Source: Bacteroidales bacterium (lineage in GTDB: Bacteria; Bacteroidota; Bacteroidia; Bacteroidales; UBA932). Taken from it: a DNA stretch of 64,000 nucleotides. Of this stretch, positions 17,374 to 26,085 are shown one piece after another. The notes under the pieces were generated by a model, which saw only the letters and a list, made by a program, of their open reading frames with translations, had not been told where the DNA came from and did no database searches. A program made the position numbers and the translations under genes. The stretch lies in the NCBI GenBank assembly GCA_017504965.1, contig JAFVQD010000006.1, positions 186,001-250,000 on the forward strand, in the 5' to 3' direction. Each line of letters begins with the position of its first letter. Positions within the stretch are counted from its first letter, which is position 1.

Positions 17374-18480
17374 TTATTTCTTGTAGAAAGGAGTCTTTAC
17401 CACTTTGGCTTTAAGAAGTCTCCCTCTTACATTTATATAAATCTCAGAATCCACTTTGTTATAAGGGGTAGCCACATAAGCCATACCTACTGGCTTTTTC
17501 ATAGATGGAGACATAGTACCTGAGGTAACCTGTCCTATCTCATTGCCTTCTGCATCACAAACAGGGTATCCGTGACGGGGAACGCCTTTATCTACCAGTT
17601 CGAAACCTACCAATTTACGTTTCAGACCCTCTGCTTTCTGTGCCAGAAGATACTCTTTGTCGATAAAATCACCTTTAACATCGTTAAATTTGGTAGCCCA
17701 GCCGAGACCAGCCTCAAGTGGAGAGGTGGTGTCGTCAATATCATTACCATACAGACAGAAGCCCATCTCCAGACGGAGGGTATCACGCGCACCGAGGCCG
17801 ATAGGTCTGATTCCGAACTCTTCACCGGCAGCAAATACCGCCTCCCAAAGTTTGTCTGCATCTTCGTTGGCTACATACACTTCGCATCCACCAGCACCAG
17901 TATAACCTGTAGTAGAGAAAATGGCATCCTGAATACCGCCGATATTGAGCTTCTTGAAAGTGTAGTACTCCATATCGACCACATTCTGATCGCAGATCTT
18001 CTGCATAGCCTCGAGAGCCTTAGGACCCTGGATAGCCAGCTGGCAGATCTCATCGGATGCGTTATAAAGCTCTTTACCTGGTGTCAGACCGAATTTGGGT
18101 GCATACTCGCAAAGGTGCGCCCAGTCTTTGTCTGTATTGGCAGCATTCACAACCAGAAGATAGGTCTTGTCATCCACACAGTAGACAAGAAGGTCGTCCA
18201 CTATACCACCCTTTCCATTAGGGAAGCAGGTATACTGAACCTTACCGGGATACAGCACAGATACGTCATTCGATGTAACATACTGAAGGAATGGGAGGGC
18301 ATTTTCACCTTTAACCCAGATCTCACCCATATGGGAAACATCGAACACACCTACACCATTTCTTACGGTATTGTGCTCTTCATTAATACCTACATACTCC
18401 ACAGGCATATTGTAACCTGCGAATGGGACCATTTTTGCACCAAGATCTATGTGTCTCTGTGTAAAAGCTGTTGTTTTCAT
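17374..18480 (-). CDS. gcvT: Glycine cleavage system T protein (aminomethyltransferase)
   Basis: Transfers the aminomethyl-derived methylene from lipoylated H protein to tetrahydrofolate, giving 5,10-methylene-THF and ammonia. The 368 residues show [23 protein letters not shown] (~residues 46-55), the folate-binding [21 protein letters not shown] region with conserved Asp (~95-115), [11 protein letters not shown] (~193), and [14 protein letters not shown] (~232). The closing GCV_T_C domain ([16 protein letters not shown]) is complete. The genes for P, H and L proteins are not in the window. It follows the SPOR lipoprotein by 15 bases and ends at a terminator. Confidence 0.95.
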   Translation of the reverse strand: MKTTAFTQRHIDLGAKMVPFAGYNMPVEYVGINEEHNTVRNGVGVFDVSHMGEIWVKGENALPFLQYVTSNDVSVLYPGKVQYTCFPNGKGGIVDDLLVYCVDDKTYLLVVNAANTDKDWAHLCEYAPKFGLTPGKELYNASDEICQLAIQGPKALEAMQKICDQNVVDMEYYTFKKLNIGGIQDAIFSTTGYTGAGGCEVYVANEDADKLWEAVFAAGEEFGIRPIGLGARDTLRLEMGFCLYGNDIDDTTSPLEAGLGWATKFNDVKGDFIDKEYLLAQKAEGLKRKLVGFELVDKGVPRHGYPVCDAEGNEIGQVTSGTMSPSMKKPVGMAYVATPYNKVDSEIYINVRGRLLKAKVVKTPFYKK

Positions 18481-18495
18481 ATCTTATATATTTTC

Positions 18496-18972
18496 TTATT
18501 CGTGTAATCCTTGTTTGACATCGTATACCCATACATCATCAGGGCAATATTCAAATACCAACAGTTCATCCATTATCTTCAAAGCCTCCTGAAGGTTATT
18601 TGTAGATGCTGCTGACACCAGTTCGAAACCATTCTTGAAGCGGATAGTTCTGGGGGTATAATTGTTCTTCTCCAGGAACTGGTACATCCTCTCTGCATTG
18701 CCCTGCACCTTAAAGCTGCCAAGCACTACATAGAATCTATCTTTCAAAGCATTTTTTTCCGCCTCCATAGCTGCTATAAGAGCCAGTGAATCTGCTTTTG
18801 CCTTATTTATAGAGTCAAGCTGCCTCTGTTTTTTGGCCTGGGCCTCAATTCTCATCCTCTCAATATCTTTAGATGTGGGTTTACCTGCCAATGAGCGGAA
18901 AAAATCACAACTTGTCAACATAGTCGCTGCTATCAAAAACAACGAAAATAATCTTACTATTTTCATATTCAT
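18496..18972 (-). CDS. SPOR-domain lipoprotein
   Basis: 158 residues. The N-terminus is a lipoprotein signal (…FLIAATMLTSC, lipidated Cys22) followed by a charged, helical linker (IERMRIEAQAKKQRQLDSINKAKADSLALIAAMEAEK) and a C-terminal SPOR-like domain (RFYVVLGSFKVQGNAERMYQ, ~residues 80-150). SPOR domains bind denuded peptidoglycan glycans, often at the division septum (family knowledge). The ATG at 18972 and one two codons further are both possible. gcvT follows 15 bases downstream; the link is probably only transcriptional. A TACATTTG element precedes it. Confidence 0.85.
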   Translation of the reverse strand: MNMKIVRLFSLFLIAATMLTSCDFFRSLAGKPTSKDIERMRIEAQAKKQRQLDSINKAKADSLALIAAMEAEKNALKDRFYVVLGSFKVQGNAERMYQFLEKNNYTPRTIRFKNGFELVSAASTNNLQEALKIMDELLVFEYCPDDVWVYDVKQGLHE

Positions 18973-18992
18973 TCGATTTTATTTATTTCAAA

Positions 18993-19000
18993 CAAATGTA
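18993..19000 (-). promoter_or_regulatory. -7 promoter element of the SPOR lipoprotein-gcvT operon
   Basis: TACATTTG on the minus strand, 20 bases before the ATG at 18972. Confidence 0.45.
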
Positions 19001-19063
19001 AGAAAATTAGACATATCGGCAAAAAAAATGTATATTTACCATCAGATAAATACAATTACAGCT

Positions 19064-20431
19064 ATGGAAGGGAAAGTAAAGCAGTTTTTTCAGAGTACCT
19101 GGAACAAAATCGTAGATATCATTTCACTCTCAGACCACGTCGATGTGATCGAAGCGAGTGACTATATAAGAAAGAACATTACCCTCAGCGGGCCAAATGC
19201 ATACGTATTGGCCTGTGCCATATTTATAGCATCCATCGGTCTGAATGTAAACTCCACCGCAGTCATTATCGGGGCGATGCTCATCTCCCCTCTGATGAGT
19301 CCCATCATCGGAGTAGGATACAGCCTGGGGGTGAACGACAGCCAGTTTCTACGAAAAGCGGCAGCCAACCTCCTCTATATGGTGATAATCTCCCTTATGG
19401 TCTCCACTCTCTATTTTGTGATCTCCCCACTGGAGTTGGAGACTACCAGCGAACTCGATGCGAGGACCAATCCTACCATATATGACGTCCTCATTGCCCT
19501 GTTCGGAGGACTTGCAGGAATCATTGAGATAAGCAACAAGCAGAAAGGGACGGTATTTTCAGGGGTAGCTATTGCCACTGCCCTTATGCCACCTCTGTGC
19601 ACCGCAGGATACGGCCTCGCGACCCTTCAGATGAAGTATTTCATAGGGGCATTGTACCTCTTCTTCATAAACAGTGTATTCATAGCGATGGCTGCATTCA
19701 TAATGGTAAAAGCTCTAAAATATCCTGTACGCCACTTCGCAGATCCGAGAGTTCAGAGGAGGGTAAACCGTACAATATCCCTCGTAATGCTCATCCTGAT
19801 CATACCAAGCGTATATTCTGCTGTAACCACCATTCAGGAGAACAGGTTCAACCAGATCGCCAAGCAGTTCATAAAGGCCAACAGGACTATGAGCAAAGCA
19901 TACATTTTCGACTACAGCATATCCCACCACGAGAAGCAGCCTGTCCTTAAAATAGCATTTGCAGGTGAGACTGTAGGGGAGGCAGAGATAGAGGCATTGC
20001 TCCGCAATGGTGAAGCGATGGGGATCCCCAGAGACCAGATTGTTATCCAGCAAAGCCTCACATCCTCCAGGGAGAACACCTCTGATAAAGAGATAGTCGA
20101 GAGTATCCTCGAGAGGAACGATCAGGAGATCCGCAGACGAGAAGAACTCATCTCCAGGATGGAGAAGGAACTCAGCGAGATCAAAGGCAAGGAGCTCCCT
20201 TATGCACAGATTGCCAGAGAGATTCTGGCGCAGCACCCTGAGATAAATGGATTCTCCATCGCCCGTGGGGCTCAGGTAAATATGGAGACCTTTGATCCGC
20301 AGGAGCAGATAATCGTAATAATAACCACCGAGAACGAAATTCCGCAGGTGGAGATGGAGAAGCTCAAAGGGTGGTTGAAGGTAAGGCTGGGGTTTGACAA
20401 TCTGGCACTTGCCCAAAACATAAAACACTAA
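19064..20431 (+). CDS. DUF389 / TIGR00341-type membrane protein
   Basis: 455 residues from the ATG at 19064 (MEGKVKQFFQSTW); the longer ORF upstream of it runs through the divergent lipoprotein gene and is not conserved-looking. Five to six membrane helices span residues ~45-260 with the DUF389 core NVNSTAVIIGAMLISPLMSP and GVAIATALMPPLCTAGYGLA. The C-terminal ~190 residues are soluble and charged, including a coiled-coil-like segment (ERNDQEIRRREELISRMEKEL). Function of the family is unknown. CapA-like and PhoH genes follow with a two-base gap and an eleven-base overlap, so three genes form one operon. Confidence 0.88.
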   Translation: MEGKVKQFFQSTWNKIVDIISLSDHVDVIEASDYIRKNITLSGPNAYVLACAIFIASIGLNVNSTAVIIGAMLISPLMSPIIGVGYSLGVNDSQFLRKAAANLLYMVIISLMVSTLYFVISPLELETTSELDARTNPTIYDVLIALFGGLAGIIEISNKQKGTVFSGVAIATALMPPLCTAGYGLATLQMKYFIGALYLFFINSVFIAMAAFIMVKALKYPVRHFADPRVQRRVNRTISLVMLILIIPSVYSAVTTIQENRFNQIAKQFIKANRTMSKAYIFDYSISHHEKQPVLKIAFAGETVGEAEIEALLRNGEAMGIPRDQIVIQQSLTSSRENTSDKEIVESILERNDQEIRRREELISRMEKELSEIKGKELPYAQIAREILAQHPEINGFSIARGAQVNMETFDPQEQIIVIITTENEIPQVEMEKLKGWLKVRLGFDNLALAQNIKH

Positions 20432-20433
20432 CG

Positions 20434-21507
20434 ATGAGAAAAATCTGGCTATACTCCTTACTGATTCTGCTCCCTGCCCTTCTGCACGGTCAGGACACCC
20501 TCACACTCGCATTCATCGGCGATGTGATGCAGCACAAGAGGCAGCTGCAGAGTGCCAGGGTTCAAGGTGCCGACACACTCCTCTCCGAATCATACGACTA
20601 CTCATCCTACTACAAATACACCGAGGAAATATTGTCCCAGGCCGATTTTGCAGTAGCGAATATGGAATTTGTATGCGGACTGCCCCCATATACAGGCTAC
20701 CCGTCATTCTCTGCCCCTGCATCATTGGCGCAGGAGACTCTGGAGGGTGGGATCGACCTTTTCCTGTGTGCAAACAATCACATCTTCGACAAAGGGCAGA
20801 AGGGGTATCAGAAGACCATAGAGACCTACAAGACTTTAGGAGCTGAATACACAGGGGTCTACTCCGATCCAGATGAGATGGAGAGGACCTCTCCATATAT
20901 AGCAGAAATAAAAGGGGTAAAAGTAGCTTTCATAAACTTCACCTACGGCACCAATCTCGCAGCAGGGAAAGCGATCGTCCAGAGGATGGACACCCTCTCT
21001 GTCAGCAGATCTATAGAGAGGGCCCGTGCAGACGGGGCACAGTTCATAATCGCACTTCCCCACTGGGGTGTGGAGTACTCCATACTACCGTCCCCACAGC
21101 AGAAGCACTGGGAAGAGTACCTATACTCCCGTGGGGTAAACGCCATCATCGGAACACACCCCCACGTAGTGCAGCCGATAAATGTCATCCGTTCAGCCGA
21201 AGGGGAGATCGAGCACGTCACAGCCTACTCGTTGGGAAACTATATTTCCAATATGAGTGCAAAAAATACACAGATAGGTTTTATATTTGTACTGAAATTG
21301 GTTAAAGAGGGGGAGAAATGCCGGATAGTTTCAGGTGAGCCCATCTGGCTATGGTGCTCCAGAGGTGGAAGATTTGAGAAGAACTACACCACCTTTCCGG
21401 TGGCAGACTTTTTGGACAAGCCCGACCTCTTCCCTATAAAATATGAATATGACAATATGGTAGAGACCTATCATAGATTGAGAGAAAATATCCCATATGG
21501 CAAATAA
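20434..21507 (+). CDS. CapA-like metallophosphatase-fold protein
   Basis: 357 residues with a cleavable signal peptide (MRKIWLYSLLILLPALLHGQ). The rest is a PGA_cap/CapA domain of the calcineurin-like fold: LAFIGDVMQHKRQ (~residues 25-37, metal Asp), ADFAVANMEFV (~72), LCANNHIFDKG (~111, the NHxxD motif), ALPHWGVEY (~206) and GTHPHVVQP (~236). In Bacillus the relative CapA/PgsA works in poly-gamma-glutamate production; in Bacteroidetes the substrate is not known and this protein would be periplasmic. It lies between DUF389 (two-base gap) and phoH (eleven-base overlap). Confidence 0.9.
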   Translation: MRKIWLYSLLILLPALLHGQDTLTLAFIGDVMQHKRQLQSARVQGADTLLSESYDYSSYYKYTEEILSQADFAVANMEFVCGLPPYTGYPSFSAPASLAQETLEGGIDLFLCANNHIFDKGQKGYQKTIETYKTLGAEYTGVYSDPDEMERTSPYIAEIKGVKVAFINFTYGTNLAAGKAIVQRMDTLSVSRSIERARADGAQFIIALPHWGVEYSILPSPQQKHWEEYLYSRGVNAIIGTHPHVVQPINVIRSAEGEIEHVTAYSLGNYISNMSAKNTQIGFIFVLKLVKEGEKCRIVSGEPIWLWCSRGGRFEKNYTTFPVADFLDKPDLFPIKYEYDNMVETYHRLRENIPYGK

Positions 21508-22459
21508 AGAGAGAAAAATCACCCTTGAAGAGATAGATCCTATGGAGATCTACGGTGTAAACAACAGAATCCTGGACAGAATCAAAAGATACTTCCCCAA
21601 ACTGAAAATAGTGGCGAGGGGTTCAGAAATATACCTCGAGGGGCCGGAGAAGGATATCAAACTTTTTGAGGAGAGGCTCGGCACCTTGATAGAGATACGC
21701 CTCAGGAAGAGAAATCTGAATGAAGATGATGTAGACAGGCTTTTTGACTACGAGAATTTCCCCGAGGTAGATCATCAGGATATCACTATGCCAGAGGATA
21801 CATATAATATAGTATATGGCAATGACGGCAAAGTGGTCAAAGCCCGCACCAAGAATCAGAAAAGGTTGGTGGACGAATACTATCAGAACGATCTCCTTTT
21901 CGCACTAGGCCCGGCAGGTACCGGAAAGACATACACCGCCATCGCACTGGCTGTCAGAGCTCTCAAAAACAAAGAGGTAAAGAAGCTCATACTTACCAGA
22001 CCTGCAGTGGAAGCTGGTGAAAGGCTGGGATTCCTCCCCGGAGATATGAAAGACAAACTAGACCCATATCTTCAGCCGTTATATGATGCACTGAGGGATA
22101 TGATTCACCCTAAAAAGCTACAGGCCCTTATGGAGGAGGGAATCATACAGATAGCGCCACTTGCATATATGAGGGGAAGGACATTGGACAGTGCTTTCGT
22201 AATTCTTGACGAGGCCCAAAACACATCCATCGGCCAACTGAAGATGTTCCTTACACGTATGGGGCGCGATGCCAAATTTATAGTGACAGGTGATGCCTCA
22301 CAGATTGACCTCCCCCACAAGAACGACTCCGGCCTACTACGCGGCGTGGAGCTGGTAAAGAACATTAAAGGGATAGCAGTGATAAACTTCGGCACCGAAG
22401 ATATAGTCCGCCACCCACTTGTAACCAAAATAGTCAAAGCATTTGACAAAGAGGAATAA
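21497..22459 (+). CDS. phoH: PhoH family ATPase
   Basis: 320-residue cytosolic P-loop protein. A short N-terminal KH-like segment (~residues 20-75) precedes the PhoH domain with Walker A FALGPAGTGKTYTA (~133-146), TRPAVEAGERLGFLPGDM (~170-187), the DEAQN Walker B (FVILDEAQNTS, ~234) and VTGDASQIDLP. This matches PhoH/PhoL, linked to ATP-dependent RNA handling and stress in other bacteria. The start codon lies eleven bases inside the end of the CapA-like gene, indicating translational coupling. A terminator follows. Confidence 0.95.
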   Translation: MANKERKITLEEIDPMEIYGVNNRILDRIKRYFPKLKIVARGSEIYLEGPEKDIKLFEERLGTLIEIRLRKRNLNEDDVDRLFDYENFPEVDHQDITMPEDTYNIVYGNDGKVVKARTKNQKRLVDEYYQNDLLFALGPAGTGKTYTAIALAVRALKNKEVKKLILTRPAVEAGERLGFLPGDMKDKLDPYLQPLYDALRDMIHPKKLQALMEEGIIQIAPLAYMRGRTLDSAFVILDEAQNTSIGQLKMFLTRMGRDAKFIVTGDASQIDLPHKNDSGLLRGVELVKNIKGIAVINFGTEDIVRHPLVTKIVKAFDKEE

Positions 22460-22481
22460 GACTCAATCACTATCAATCAAC

Positions 22482-22511
22482 AAACCCCTCCGGATTAATC
22501 CAGAGGGGTTT
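22482..22511. terminator. Bidirectional terminator between phoH and the TPM gene
   Basis: Nine-base-pair stem AAACCCCTC/GAGGGGTTT with a twelve-base loop, between two convergent genes; A-tract and T-tract ends let it serve both strands. Confidence 0.75.
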
Positions 22512-22534
22512 ATTGTATATTTAGAACAGATCTT

Positions 22535-23308
22535 CTACCACTTAGCACCAGCTCCACCGCCACCGAAAGATCCGCCGCCGAAGCCACCTTTGAAACCGCC
22601 ACCGCCTCCGAAGGAGCCGCCACCGAAGGAGCCGCCACCGAAACCTCCGCTACTGCGTGGAGTAGTGATGATGGTAGGTCCACCACTTGTTCTGGAACCG
22701 CTGCTGCCACTACCCTTTCCTCTTTTGCTCAAGAAATAGAGGACAAGGCAGAACACTACAATGACAATAACTGCAGCGCCAAGTCCACCCTCACCGGACT
22801 CTTCATACTCTTGAGCAGAATACTCACCTGCTATAATCGGGAGGATAATATCAACAGCAGCTTTTACACCACCATAAATATCCCCTTGCTGGAAATGGGG
22901 AACCATCTCCCTATTGACAATCATAGAGGCAGTTGCATCTGGCAATGCACCCTCCAGGCCATATCCTACAGCGATGAATACTTCACCGTATGAGTCCTCA
23001 GTCTTGGGTTTGACAAGGATTACAATACCATTATTGAATTTGGCATCGCCTATACCCCAGCTCTCACCAAGTTTATATGCAAACTCCGAAGCATCCATCC
23101 CACCCATATCCAATACAGTCACCACTACAACCCTATTGGTAGTGGTATCCGCTAATGCTATGAGACGATCGTTCAGTTCACCCCTCTGACTTGAGCTAAA
23201 GAGTCCCGCCAGGTCATGAACTGCATCCTCTGTCAATGGCTTGGATGGAATTTGAGCCTGAGCAAATATGCTCAAGCCCAATAAAACTGAAAATAGGAAC
23301 CTTCTCAT
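22535..23308 (-). CDS. TPM-domain membrane protein with glycine-rich tail (YgcG-like)
   Basis: 257 residues: signal peptide (MRRFLFSVLLGLSIFAQAQI), TPM_phosphatase domain (~25-160; VHDLAGLFSSSQRGELNDRL, LGESWGIGDAKFNNGIVILV, GYGLEGALPDATASMI), one transmembrane helix (~180-197, LGAAVIVIVVFCLVLYFL), then a low-complexity tail of repeated GGSFGGG units ending GGGGAGAKW. TPM proteins are implicated in membrane-protein or photosystem repair in other organisms, and they are regularly paired with LemA, as here. The start codon overlaps the lemA stop by one base (TAATG). The repeats come from near-identical GC-rich codons at 22556-22650. Confidence 0.9.
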   Translation of the reverse strand: MRRFLFSVLLGLSIFAQAQIPSKPLTEDAVHDLAGLFSSSQRGELNDRLIALADTTTNRVVVVTVLDMGGMDASEFAYKLGESWGIGDAKFNNGIVILVKPKTEDSYGEVFIAVGYGLEGALPDATASMIVNREMVPHFQQGDIYGGVKAAVDIILPIIAGEYSAQEYEESGEGGLGAAVIVIVVFCLVLYFLSKRGKGSGSSGSRTSGGPTIITTPRSSGGFGGGSFGGGSFGGGGGFKGGFGGGSFGGGGAGAKW

Positions 23309-23901
23309 TAGAATACTACTTCAGGGGCACGCTCAGAACCTTCTTCTGCCTCAAAGTATGCTTTCTTGTCGAAGCCGAACATCCCTGCCAAAATATTGTT
23401 AGGGAATTTTCTGATTGTGGTGTTGTAACCTTTGGCAGTTTCATTGAATTTCTGCCTCTCCACAGTGATTCTGTTTTCAGTACCCTCCAACTGAGCCTGC
23501 AGCTGCAAGAAATTCTCGTTTGCTTTCAGATCAGGGTAGTTTTCGGTAATAGAGAGAAGTTTACCAAGAGCGCTTGAGAGTTCGCCCTGGGCTTTTTGAA
23601 ATTTAGCCAACGACTCTGGTGTCAGATTCTCAGGATCTACAGTAATCTGAGTAGCTTTAGCTCTGGCACTGACAACCCCTTCGAGTGTGGAAGATTCGTG
23701 TTGGGCATAACCTTTTACTGTGTTTACAAGATTAGGGATAAGGTCAGCTCTTCTCTGATACACGTTCTCCACTTGGGACCACGCTGTTTGAACCTCCTCA
23801 TCAAGTGTTACCATATTGTTGTAAACACCTTTTACCCAGAAGAACAGCACTGCCACTACGGCCAGCACTATTACCCATGTTGAAACTTTATTCTTTTTCA
23901 T
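23308..23901 (-). CDS. lemA: LemA family protein
   Basis: 197 residues from the ATG at 23901. One N-terminal transmembrane helix (VIVLAVVAVLFFWVKGVYN, ~residues 9-28) is followed by the helical LemA domain: VTLDEEVQTAWSQVENVYQRRADLIPNLV, cut here to the core QVENVYQRRADLIPNLV, then GEL SSALGKLLSITENYPDLKAN with NENFLQLQAQLEGTENRI. The C-terminal half is periplasmic or cytosolic helices, ending FGFDKKAYFEAEEG. Function is unknown; the family often accompanies TPM proteins, and here they share a TAATG junction. It follows the FISUMP lipoprotein by 16 bases. Confidence 0.92.
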   Translation of the reverse strand: MKKNKVSTWVIVLAVVAVLFFWVKGVYNNMVTLDEEVQTAWSQVENVYQRRADLIPNLVNTVKGYAQHESSTLEGVVSARAKATQITVDPENLTPESLAKFQKAQGELSSALGKLLSITENYPDLKANENFLQLQAQLEGTENRITVERQKFNETAKGYNTTIRKFPNNILAGMFGFDKKAYFEAEEGSERAPEVVF

Positions 23902-23917
23902 ACTCGTATGGTTTTGG

Positions 23918-24973
23918 TTAAACATTCTCATCTGCAAGTGCGCTGCTTACACGTACACAACGGACAGAGGCACCGAAATCATCCTTATCCACTGCGTGTC
24001 TGGGGACAGCATTGATATTGTAATATATATATCTGTACTCACCTTTCCCTTCATCTTCACTTGCGCTCCACCACATCCCGTACTGAAGAAGATGTCTGAA
24101 TCTGGTATAGTAGTCGGTCGAGTGTCCGCAAGGGATAGCGTTCCATCCGTAAGTGTTCTTCTTCTCGAATTTGGGTGAATAGGGCCACATTCTGGTCCCA
24201 TTGAACTTGGCCTCTACGGTCAGATGGGATGCAAGTCCCTCCCATCCACCTGTAAAACCGACGGTGTCTCCTCCGTTTATAGCGGTGCCCAGATCCTCCC
24301 AGTCCTCTCTGGTAGGGATACTCCACCCTTCAGGGCAGACACCCTGTGGTCCGCCTCCCAGGCCGCTCCCTGTCTGGCCACCTGTAGCATCATTCCACGA
24401 ATAGAGAGATCCGAAGATCTGCCTCAACACATTCTGTCTGTAGAATGCCACCCCCACCGAGTCTTCAGCAGTGCCTGCATACTCCAGATTCTCAGCCATC
24501 CAGTCCAGTTTGCCAACTTGAACATACATATACTCCTTACCGTCCCTGCTGTCCACAAACTTCAGATCAGAAGCGAGGAGACCCGAGATGGAACCATCGT
24601 GCACATCAGGGTCGATAGCCACTACAGTGGCAGCTCTGGTACTTGAATAATAGCCATCAGCCCTCGCAAAAGCTGTAACTATATATGACCCCGCCGAATC
24701 GGGTATATGAAAAGTCATCTGCTGGGTGAAGACTGTATCTTTGCCGAGCAGCTGCGATGACACCCAAAAATACTCTACATCTGCAGGCTCTGTAACTCCC
24801 GAGCAATATGTCTCGATGGTGGCCCCCACCAGACAATACTGTGGGAACTCAAACGTTACCGAACCTGTCATATACTCCTTGTCATCTTCATCCTTATCCT
24901 TATCACAGGATACAGTCAGAAGTGAGAATGTGGCGAAAAACAGAAAAAGTGGAAATAAATATGTTTTCTTCAT
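23918..24973 (-). CDS. FISUMP-domain lipoprotein
   Basis: 351 residues from the ATG at 24973 (24991 is also possible). Lipoprotein signal with lipobox LTVSC (Cys23), an acidic surface-type start DKDKDEDDKE, an Ig-like region (~40-140), and a C-terminal Fibrobacter succinogenes major paralogous domain (~160-350): VGKLDWMAENLEYAG, GVCPEGWSIPTREDWEDL, WWSASEDEGKGEYRY, ASVRCVRV. The acidic residues right after the Cys resemble the Bacteroidetes surface-export signal for lipoproteins. The domain is a C-type-lectin-like fold of unknown ligand. LemA and TPM genes follow in the same direction. Confidence 0.85.
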   Translation of the reverse strand: MKKTYLFPLFLFFATFSLLTVSCDKDKDEDDKEYMTGSVTFEFPQYCLVGATIETYCSGVTEPADVEYFWVSSQLLGKDTVFTQQMTFHIPDSAGSYIVTAFARADGYYSSTRAATVVAIDPDVHDGSISGLLASDLKFVDSRDGKEYMYVQVGKLDWMAENLEYAGTAEDSVGVAFYRQNVLRQIFGSLYSWNDATGGQTGSGLGGGPQGVCPEGWSIPTREDWEDLGTAINGGDTVGFTGGWEGLASHLTVEAKFNGTRMWPYSPKFEKKNTYGWNAIPCGHSTDYYTRFRHLLQYGMWWSASEDEGKGEYRYIYYNINAVPRHAVDKDDFGASVRCVRVSSALADENV

Positions 24974-25015
24974 TTTACATTTACTATTCATCTTACAAAG
25001 ATGAACATTTTTTTC

Positions 25016-25023
25016 TAAATTTG
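25016..25023 (+). promoter_or_regulatory. -7 promoter element of apbE
   Basis: TAAATTTG, 29 bases before the apbE ATG. A CATCTTTG-like element on the opposite strand (24996-25003) may serve the FISUMP gene. Confidence 0.45.
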
Positions 25024-25052
25024 TGCTAAAATCATGCCACCTGTACAAATAT

Positions 25053-26084
25053 ATGAAAAAGCTTATCCTCTCTATCGCAGTTATCATCACCTTTTTGACA
25101 GGCTGTCAAGAGAAAAGTAACTATTACAGGATTACCGGCTATGCCCAGGGAGGAACCTACAATGTCACCTATTGCGACTCCGACACATCCGGAAACATCG
25201 TCACAGCAGGCCCCGATTCACTGAAAAAGGCGATAGACCTCGCCCTTCTGGCCATAGACAATTCCCTGTCAGGATACAACAAGAACTCTATCCTTACCAG
25301 GGTAAACCAGAACCTGACAGACAGTGTCGATTATCTCTTCGAAGATATGTTCAGAGTCTCTTATGAGATATACCTCGAGACAGGGGGGAAGTTTGACCCT
25401 TCGGCGGCACCCCTGTTCGATATATGGGGCTTCGGATTCAAAGAGAAGGAGGCCATATCCCAAGATAAAATAGACAGCATAAAAAGGTTCGTCGGGATGG
25501 AGAAAGCTTCGGTGCAGGATGGGAGAATTATCAAGAAAGACCCCAGGTTCAAACTCAATTTCAATGCTATAGCCCAAGGGTACTCCTGCGATGTGGTAGC
25601 CTCAGTACTCGAAAAACACGGCATCTGCCACTATCTGGTCGAGGTGGGGATGGAGATCTGCTGCCGGGGACTCAACCCATCAGCAAGTGAGTGGAAAATC
25701 GGCGTAGACACTCCGGAGGATGGGAATATGGAGGCAGGAAAGAAGATCACCGAAGTGATAGCGGTCACCGATGTAGGTATCGTGACCTCCGGCAACTACC
25801 GCAAATTCTTCATCGAGGATGGAAAGAAGTATTCGCACACTATAGACCCTACACTCGGATATCCGGTAAAACACCATTTGCTGAGTGCTACTATCATAGC
25901 CCCGAATGCATCACTGGCAGATGCTTACGCCACATACTGTATGGTCATAGGGCTGGAGGGGTCCAAAGAGTTCCTCTCGTCACGTCCGGATCTCAAAGGG
26001 TACCTGATCTACCAGACTCCTGAAGGGAAGATGGAGACTTACTATACAGACAATCTGAAATATCAATTAGTAAAAGGACAATAA
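25053..26084 (+). CDS. apbE: FAD:protein FMN transferase (ApbE)
   Basis: 343-residue lipoprotein (signal MKKLILSIAVIITFLTGC, Cys18) from the ATG at 25053; the ORF extends ten codons further upstream but without a signal peptide. ApbE attaches FMN to a Thr of flavoproteins such as NqrB/NqrC and RnfG. Motifs: SGYNKNSILTRVN (~70), TGGKFDPSAAPLFDIWGFG (~108), LNFNAIAQGYSCDVVA (~168), VTSGNYRKFF (~250) and the magnesium-site region DAYATYC (~300). The usual GGE of the FAD site reads GME (VEVGMEICC), a small departure. The amidohydrolase gene starts one base after the stop codon. Confidence 0.92.
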   Translation: MKKLILSIAVIITFLTGCQEKSNYYRITGYAQGGTYNVTYCDSDTSGNIVTAGPDSLKKAIDLALLAIDNSLSGYNKNSILTRVNQNLTDSVDYLFEDMFRVSYEIYLETGGKFDPSAAPLFDIWGFGFKEKEAISQDKIDSIKRFVGMEKASVQDGRIIKKDPRFKLNFNAIAQGYSCDVVASVLEKHGICHYLVEVGMEICCRGLNPSASEWKIGVDTPEDGNMEAGKKITEVIAVTDVGIVTSGNYRKFFIEDGKKYSHTIDPTLGYPVKHHLLSATIIAPNASLADAYATYCMVIGLEGSKEFLSSRPDLKGYLIYQTPEGKMETYYTDNLKYQLVKGQ

Positions 26085-26085
26085 T

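Noticed and set aside
18833-19063. N-terminal extension of the DUF389 protein
   Set aside because: These codons overlap the divergent SPOR lipoprotein gene and its promoter; the ATG at 19064 gives the usual family start.
22556-22660. Tandem repeat in the TPM gene as a separate repeat element
   Set aside because: It simply encodes the GGSFGGG repeats of the glycine-rich tail; no unit outside the gene.
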